DNA from: an uncultured beta proteobacterium
GTDB lineage: Bacteria; Pseudomonadota; Gammaproteobacteria; Burkholderiales; Burkholderiaceae_C
Length of the DNA stretch: 10,615 bases
Direction: 5' to 3'
Assembly: GCA_903834645.1 (NCBI GenBank)
Contig: CAILKA010000095.1
Coordinates: 1-10,615, forward strand
Under the pieces are notes generated by a model. It did no database searches, was not told where the DNA came from, and saw only the letters and a list, made by a program, of their open reading frames with translations. Shown here piece by piece: positions 6,757 to 10,615 of the stretch (positions are counted from its first letter, which is position 1; each line of letters starts with the position of its first letter). The translations under genes were made by a program, and so were the position numbers.

Positions 6757-7841
6757 CCGAGGTAGCGCTTGCGCCAGAAGTAGCTGAAGAGCCCCACCCC
6801 CACCATCGCCATCACGAGCAGCGCCACCCACACGCCGGTGGCCGAGTGGATCAGCGGCAGCGCGTCGAAATTCATGCCGAAGAAGCCCGTGATCAGGTTC
6901 AGCGGCAGAAAGATCGCGGTGAGCACCGTGAGCGTGCGCATGATGCCGTTGGTGCGGTGGCCCAGCGCCGAGAAGTGCATCTGCACCGCCGTCTCGGCCG
7001 ACTGCTCGAGCCTGCGCACGTGCGACAGCACGCGCTCGATATGCTCGAGCACGTCGCGCGAGCGCACCCGCAGCAGCTCGCGCTCGCGCTGGCCCGAGGC
7101 CTCGGCGGCCACGGGCCACTGGGCCAGCACGTCGAGCCACTCCTGCACCGCGGCGCGCTGGTCCTCGCAGGTGTCCTCGAGCGCCTGCAGCGCGTTGCGC
7201 GACTCCAGCAGCGCCGACCAGTCGCTGAAACGGCTGCGGGGGTCGAGCAGCTGCTGCTGAAGTGCACCCAGGTGGCGCGTGAGCAGGCGCCGCAGGTCGA
7301 GGTAGCCGTCCACCATGTGGTTGACCATGCGCAGCATCAGGTCGGCCGGGCTCGATGGGCGCTTGGCGGCGGCGCGCGGTTCGCCAGCCGGCGCGGCCTG
7401 CCCGCCCAGGCGCTGCAGGAAGTGATCGGCCACGCTGCACTCAGCCGGATGCACGGTCAGCAGCACGCGGTCGAAGACGGCGAATCCCACCGGGCTGGTG
7501 TCGATCGAGGCGAGCATCTCGCGCACCGCGGCGATGCTCACCGGCGCATCGAGCGAGGCCTCGTGGCGCGCCGGCGCCATGGCCAGCCGGCGAAACACGA
7601 GCAGGTCATACCAGGAGGTGTCCTCGAAGTGGCTGGGCAGCTGGGCGTTGAGCAGGTCCGAGACGTGCAGGTCCACGAGCTGGCCGCCGCTCAGGCGCTG
7701 GAGTGCCGCCTGCACCGCGGGCAGGGCCGCCTCCAGTTCGCTGCGCGCCAGTGCCACCCACAGGAAGCCCGGGCCCTCCAGCTGTTGCGGTAGCGTCTGC
7801 AGCGGCAGGCTGTGCTCGGCGTCGACGAGCAGCAGCCGCAT
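6753..7841 (-). CDS. corA: CorA-family divalent metal ion transporter
   Basis: A 362-residue CorA/Mrs2/ZntB-family channel protein. The large N-terminal cytoplasmic part (about 1-295) is mixed alpha/beta followed by long charged helices (for example MLRMVNHMVDGYLDLRRLL) that form the funnel in known structures. Two C-terminal membrane helices follow: about 303-321, ending in the pore signature GMN at 322-324 (FFGMNFDALP), and about 336-356, ending in the basic tail WRKRYLG. GMN marks selectivity for Mg2+ (also Co2+, Ni2+) in CorA, or Zn2+ in ZntB. The form GMNF favours CorA, but the ion is not certain. The start lies three bases after the hemB stop, and the stop overlaps the eamA start. Co-transcription with an Asp-type HemB suggests a metal-supply link. 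Confidence 0.93.
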   Translation of the reverse strand: MRLLLVDAEHSLPLQTLPQQLEGPGFLWVALARSELEAALPAVQAALQRLSGGQLVDLHVSDLLNAQLPSHFEDTSWYDLLVFRRLAMAPARHEASLDAPVSIAAVREMLASIDTSPVGFAVFDRVLLTVHPAECSVADHFLQRLGGQAAPAGEPRAAAKRPSSPADLMLRMVNHMVDGYLDLRRLLTRHLGALQQQLLDPRSRFSDWSALLESRNALQALEDTCEDQRAAVQEWLDVLAQWPVAAEASGQRERELLRVRSRDVLEHIERVLSHVRRLEQSAETAVQMHFSALGHRTNGIMRTLTVLTAIFLPLNLITGFFGMNFDALPLIHSATGVWVALLVMAMVGVGLFSYFWRKRYLG

Positions 7842-7844
7842 CGT

Positions 7845-8849
7845 TCAGCCCTGGCGCAGCTTGCGGGCCGCGTCCAGCGCGAAGTAGGTCAGCACCCCGT
7901 CGGCACCGGCGCGGCGAAAGGCCAACAGCGATTCCATCATCACGGCGTCGTGGTCGAGCCAGCCGTTGGCCGCAGCCGCCTTGAGCATCGCGTACTCGCC
8001 GCTCACCTGGTAGGCAAATGTGGGCACGCGGAAGGTCTCCTTGACGCGGCGCACGATGTCCAGGTAAGGCATCCCGGGCTTGACCATCACCATGTCGGCG
8101 CCCTCGGCGATGTCCAGGGCCACCTCGCGCAGTGCCTCGTCGCTGTTGCCAGGGTCCATCTGGTAGACCTTCTTGTCGGCCTTGCCGAGGTTGGAGGCCG
8201 AGCCCACCGCGTCGCGAAAGGGCCCGTAGAAGGCGCTGGCGTACTTGGCGCTGTAGGCCATGATGCGCGTGTGGATGCGGCCTGCACCCTCCAGGCTCTG
8301 GCGGATGGCGCCCACGCGCCCGTCCATCATGTCACTGGGGGCCACGATGTCCACGCCCGCCTCGGCCTGCACCAGGGCCTGCGCGCGCAGCACTGCCACC
8401 GTCTCGTCGTTCAGGATGTAGCCCGTCTCGTCGAGCAGGCCGTCCTGGCCGTGGCTCGTGAAGGGGTCCAGCGCCACGTCGGTGAGCACGCCCAGTTGCG
8501 GGAACCGAGCCTTGAGCGCTCGCACGGCGCGCGGCACGAGGCCGTCGGGGTTCATCGCCTCGCGCCCGTCGGGCGTCTTGAGGGCCGGGTCGATCACCGG
8601 GAAGAGCGCCATCACCGGCACCCCCAGGCTCACGCACTGCTCGGCGACCTCGAAGAGCAGATCGACGCTGCGCCGCTGGACGCCGGGCATGCTCGCGACA
8701 TCCTGCAGCTGGCGCTCGCCGTCGAGCACGAACACCGGCAGGATCAGGTCCTCGGGTGCGAGGCGGTTCTCGCGCACCAGGGCACGCGTGAAGGCGTCGC
8801 GTCGCAGCCGACGCGGTCGCGACGCAGGGAAGGGCGCCAGGGCGTTCAC
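7845..8849 (-). CDS. hemB: Delta-aminolevulinic acid dehydratase (porphobilinogen synthase)
   Basis: HemB condenses two 5-aminolevulinate molecules to porphobilinogen, the first common step to heme, siroheme and related tetrapyrroles, in the cytoplasm. The 334-residue length is standard. Both active-site lysines are present: K202 in MAYSAKYASAFYGPFRDA, and Schiff-base K257 in MVMVKPGMPYLD. The metal region reads DVALDPFTSHGQDG (124-137), with A126, D128 and D136 in place of the three cysteines of zinc enzymes, so this is the Mg2+/Asp-type enzyme as in Pseudomonas. The GTG at 8849 was chosen because AGAGGA lies about nine bases before it and it begins NALAPFPASRPRRLRRD, the usual N-terminus; the frame is open farther upstream but without family similarity. 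It is first of a three-gene operon with corA and eamA, and divergent from hemJ. Confidence 0.96.
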   Translation of the reverse strand: MNALAPFPASRPRRLRRDAFTRALVRENRLAPEDLILPVFVLDGERQLQDVASMPGVQRRSVDLLFEVAEQCVSLGVPVMALFPVIDPALKTPDGREAMNPDGLVPRAVRALKARFPQLGVLTDVALDPFTSHGQDGLLDETGYILNDETVAVLRAQALVQAEAGVDIVAPSDMMDGRVGAIRQSLEGAGRIHTRIMAYSAKYASAFYGPFRDAVGSASNLGKADKKVYQMDPGNSDEALREVALDIAEGADMVMVKPGMPYLDIVRRVKETFRVPTFAYQVSGEYAMLKAAAANGWLDHDAVMMESLLAFRRAGADGVLTYFALDAARKLRQG

Positions 8850-8872
8850 GTCGGTATTTCCTCTGGTACGAT
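8845..8872 (+). promoter_or_regulatory. Candidate promoter for the structured RNA
   Basis: TTCACG (8845-8850) and TACGAT (8867-8872) match sigma-70 hexamers at four of six positions each, with a 16-base spacer. Initiation would fall near 8879-8882, just before the first hairpin. The elements overlap the hemB start region on the opposite strand. Assignment rests on position and modest matches only. Confidence 0.3.
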
Positions 8873-8879
8873 GACCCTC

Positions 8880-8998
8880 GAATGATAGCCGCGAGGCTGT
8901 CGTTCCCTGCTTTTCCTCCCTGAGCAGGTGCCTTAGCGTGATGACAACGATAAGGCTTGCAGCCCCGGCCACCTCGGTGTGCCGGGGCTCTTTTTTTT
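8880..8998 (+). ncRNA. Candidate structured small RNA or hemJ leader, family not recognised
   Basis: Four hairpins follow one another. (1) GATAGCC/GGCTGTC (8884-8890 with 8895-8901, one G-T wobble) is closed by the GNRA tetraloop GCGA. (2) CCTGCT/AGCAGG (8906-8911 with 8923-8928) has the C/U-rich loop TTTCCTCCCTG. (3) GCCTTA/TAAGGC (8930-8935 with 8951-8956) extends past a G-A mismatch by CGT/ACG. (4) A 9-bp terminator stem is followed by eight T. The region has no protein gene on this strand, and the T-tract fixes the direction of transcription as plus. The 5' end near 8880 is inferred from the candidate promoter and the first stem. It may be an independent sRNA of about 115 nt or an attenuated 5' leader of hemJ, whose ATG is 28 bases after the T-tract. 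It lacks the motifs of SRP, 6S, tmRNA or RNase P RNA. Confidence 0.55.
8961..8998 (+). terminator. Rho-independent terminator before hemJ
   Basis: AGCCCCGGC (8961-8969) and GCCGGGGCT (8981-8989) form a perfect 9-bp GC-rich stem, with a small inner CAC/GTG pairing over CTCG. A C and then eight T residues follow (8991-8998). This is a textbook intrinsic terminator on the plus strand. The upstream protein gene, hemB, points the other way, so the terminator must serve a non-coding transcript or act within the hemJ leader. Confidence 0.88.
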
Positions 8999-9026
8999 CC
9001 GGCCCCAGGGCGACACAATCGGGGCC

Positions 9027-9467
9027 ATGGGCAGCAGCTACCTCTGGGTCAAGGCGTTCCACATCGTCTTCGTCGCGAGCTGGTTCGCGGGCCTGTTCTA
9101 CCTGCCTCGTCTGTTCGTCAACCTGGCGATGGTGCCGCCCGGCAGCACGGCCGAGCGCGAGCGGCTGCTGCTGATGGCACGCAAGCTGCTGCGCTTTTCC
9201 ACGCTGCTCATGGTGCCCGCGCTTGCGCTCGGGCTGTGGCTGTGGCTCGGCCATGGCGTGGGGCTCGGTGCGGGCAACGGCTGGATGCACGCCAAGCTCG
9301 CGCTCGTGGTGGCCGTGATCGGCTACCACCACACGTGCGGCGTGCTGCTGCGGCGCTTCGAGCGCCAGGCCCCCACGCGCGGCCACCGCTGGTTCCGCAT
9401 GTTCAACGAGATCTCGGTGCTCGGCTTCGCCGCCATCGTCGTGCTCGTCGTGGTCAAGCCCTTCTAG
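9027..9467 (+). CDS. hemJ: HemJ-type protoporphyrinogen IX oxidase (CopD-like membrane protein)
   Basis: A 146-residue inner membrane protein with four hydrophobic segments, the usual length and layout of HemJ (UPF0093), which oxidises protoporphyrinogen IX to protoporphyrin IX, the step before ferrochelatase. Family features visible are YLWVKAFHIVFVASWFAGLFYLPRLFV with H12 in the first helix, the segment RKLLRFSTLLMVPAL, and WMHAKLALVVAVIGYHH with K90. The conserved His and Lys are thought to bind heme or substrate. HemJ replaces HemG/HemY in many proteobacteria. The ATG at 9027 was chosen because family proteins start close to the first helix; an in-frame GTG at 8979 lies inside the terminator stem. 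The ribosome site is weak. The gene is divergent from hemB, which acts earlier in the same pathway, and is followed after four bases by the VanZ-like gene. Confidence 0.9.
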   Translation: MGSSYLWVKAFHIVFVASWFAGLFYLPRLFVNLAMVPPGSTAERERLLLMARKLLRFSTLLMVPALALGLWLWLGHGVGLGAGNGWMHAKLALVVAVIGYHHTCGVLLRRFERQAPTRGHRWFRMFNEISVLGFAAIVVLVVVKPF

Positions 9468-9471
9468 GGGC

Positions 9472-10615
9472 GTGATCGCACGGCCCCCGCGCGCCGTAAG
9501 CCCTGCGCCTGAGCGCCCCACTGTGCAGCCTGCCGTGCGCCGCAGTTCTGCCTTGCCGCTGGCGCTGGCCTATGCGGCGTTGCTGGTGTACGCCTCGCTG
9601 TTCCCCTTTCAGGGCTGGCGCTGGCCGCCCGGAGCCCTGTGGCACGATCTTCTGCGGCTGCCCTGGTTCGACGCCCACGGCAGCTTCGACGAGATCAGCA
9701 ACGCGCTGGGCTACCTGCCCCTGGGGCTGTTGCTGACGGTGCTGGCCTCGCGGCGCGGGGTCGGCCTGGGCGCGGCCTTCGCGCTGGGTGTCGGCGCACT
9801 GGCGCTGGCTTCCTTCCTGCTTGAGTCGGCTCAGCACTTCGTGCCCGGTCGCGTACCCTCCGCGCGCGACTGGGCTCTCAACGCCTTTGGTGCCGCCGTC
9901 GGTGCCGCTGTGGCCACTGCACTCGTGGCCAACGGCTCGCTCAGGCACTGGGAGCGCGTGCGCGCGCGCTGGTTCGAGCCCGACAGCGCGCTGGCGCTCG
10001 CCCTGCTCGTGCTGTGGCCTTTCGGGCTGCTGTTCCCCGCCCCGGTGCCGCTGGGCATGGGCGACCTCTTCGGCGCCGTGCAAGTCGCGCTGTCGGAACT
10101 GCTGCTCGACGCGGGCTGGCACGACGCGGCTGCCGCGCTCGCTCTGCGGCCATCTTCGAAGGCGGCGCTGGCGCCACAGGCCGAGGTGGCCTGCATCGTC
10201 CTGGGGCTGCTCGGCCCGATCCTGCTGGCGCTGAGCGTCACGCGCACGCGCGCCCGGCGCCTGGTGGTGGTGCTGGCCGCTGCTCCCGTCGCCGCCGCGG
10301 CGATGGCGCTTTCCACGGCGCTCAATTTCGGCCCCCAGCACGCCTGGGCTTGGCTGGGGCCCGGCGCCGTACCGGCGTTCATCGTCGCCACGCTGCTGGG
10401 CCTGGCGGCGGCAATGACCGGAACGCGCACTGCTGCGTCGCTTGCGCTCGTGGCGCTGGCGGCGCTGGTGGGGTTGGTGTCGCAGGCCCCTTCCGACCCC
10501 TACTACGCGGCCAGCCTGCAGGGCTGGGAGCAAGGCCAGTTCGTGCGCTTTCACGGGCTGTCGCGCTGGATAGGCTGGCTGTGGCCCTACCTGGCCATGG
10601 CCTGGCTCGTTGCGC
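9472..10615 (+). CDS. VanZ-family membrane protein (3' end cut by window edge)
   Basis: An open frame of 381 codons without stop, running off the right edge. The first ~140 residues form a VanZ-like domain: a hydrophobic helix with VYASLFPFQGW, then DEISNALGYLPLG (73-85), ESAQHFVPGRVPSARDWALN (118-137) and GAAVGAAV. This matches the family pattern of D-x3-N-x2-GYxPLG, E-x2-Q, GR-x-PS-x2-D-x3-N. VanZ of enterococci gives low-level teicoplanin resistance, but most relatives have unknown roles in the envelope. After this domain come several further hydrophobic segments with a soluble stretch ending in YYAASLQGWEQGQFVRFHGLSRW. The GTG at 9472, four bases after the hemJ stop and just behind AGGGGC, is the earliest plausible start; GTG at 9523 or 9535 are alternatives. 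It is probably co-transcribed with hemJ. Its function is unknown. Confidence 0.85.
   Translation, partial: MIARPPRAVSPAPERPTVQPAVRRSSALPLALAYAALLVYASLFPFQGWRWPPGALWHDLLRLPWFDAHGSFDEISNALGYLPLGLLLTVLASRRGVGLGAAFALGVGALALASFLLESAQHFVPGRVPSARDWALNAFGAAVGAAVATALVANGSLRHWERVRARWFEPDSALALALLVLWPFGLLFPAPVPLGMGDLFGAVQVALSELLLDAGWHDAAAALALRPSSKAALAPQAEVACIVLGLLGPILLALSVTRTRARRLVVVLAAAPVAAAAMALSTALNFGPQHAWAWLGPGAVPAFIVATLLGLAAAMTGTRTAASLALVALAALVGLVSQAPSDPYYAASLQGWEQGQFVRFHGLSRWIGWLWPYLAMAWLVA

Noticed and set aside
8938..9174. A 78-codon plus-strand frame from GTG at 8938 through the terminator and into hemJ.
   Set aside because: It reads through the terminator stem and T-tract, has no ribosome site, and runs out of frame over the well-supported hemJ.
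8850..9521. The hemB frame stays open upstream to 9521, suggesting an N-terminally extended HemB.
   Set aside because: The upstream part is opposite hemJ and the terminator, shows no HemB similarity, and the GTG at 8849 has a good ribosome site.

Overview
The window is GC-rich (around 70% by eye) and has the gene content of a betaproteobacterium of the order Burkholderiales, probably Comamonadaceae or the Rubrivivax/Leptothrix group. That placement rests on the gene families present (ybeZ-ybeY, an Asp-type HemB, HemJ, a PEP-CTERM protein, CorA) and on the strongly G/C-biased third codon positions. It is an inference, since no marker gene such as rRNA is present. No insertion sequence, tRNA, rRNA or CRISPR array was seen, and most of the window looks like ordinary chromosomal core.

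Left part (1-3343). On the minus strand a 7TM sensor histidine kinase is followed by its LuxR-type response regulator and then by ruvA, which runs off the left edge. A short divergent intergenic region separates the kinase from ybeZ.

Centre (3344-5844). On the plus strand ybeZ (PhoH-like ATPase) and ybeY (rRNA maturation endonuclease) overlap by ATGA. A secreted PEP-CTERM protein converges on ybeY with only 9 bases between the stop codons. The 204-base region upstream of the PEP-CTERM gene holds two GTGA-N6-TCAC palindromes that resemble CRP/FNR-family operators.

Right part (5845-10615). On the minus strand hemB, a CorA-type Mg2+ transporter and an EamA-type exporter form a tight operon (3-base gap, then ATGA overlap). 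Divergent from hemB on the plus strand are hemJ and a VanZ-family membrane protein cut by the right edge. HemB (porphobilinogen synthase) and HemJ (protoporphyrinogen IX oxidase) act in the same heme pathway.

The most interesting part is the hemB-hemJ intergenic region. On the plus strand it encodes four consecutive hairpins (8884-8989), the first closed by a GCGA tetraloop and the last a perfect 9-bp stem followed by eight T residues. No protein gene needs this terminator, so it looks like the end of a roughly 115-nt small RNA, or an attenuator in the hemJ leader. A C/U-rich hairpin loop in this RNA carries the exact complement of the hemB Shine-Dalgarno region, which suggests a testable link to heme synthesis. 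I do not recognise it as a known RNA family.
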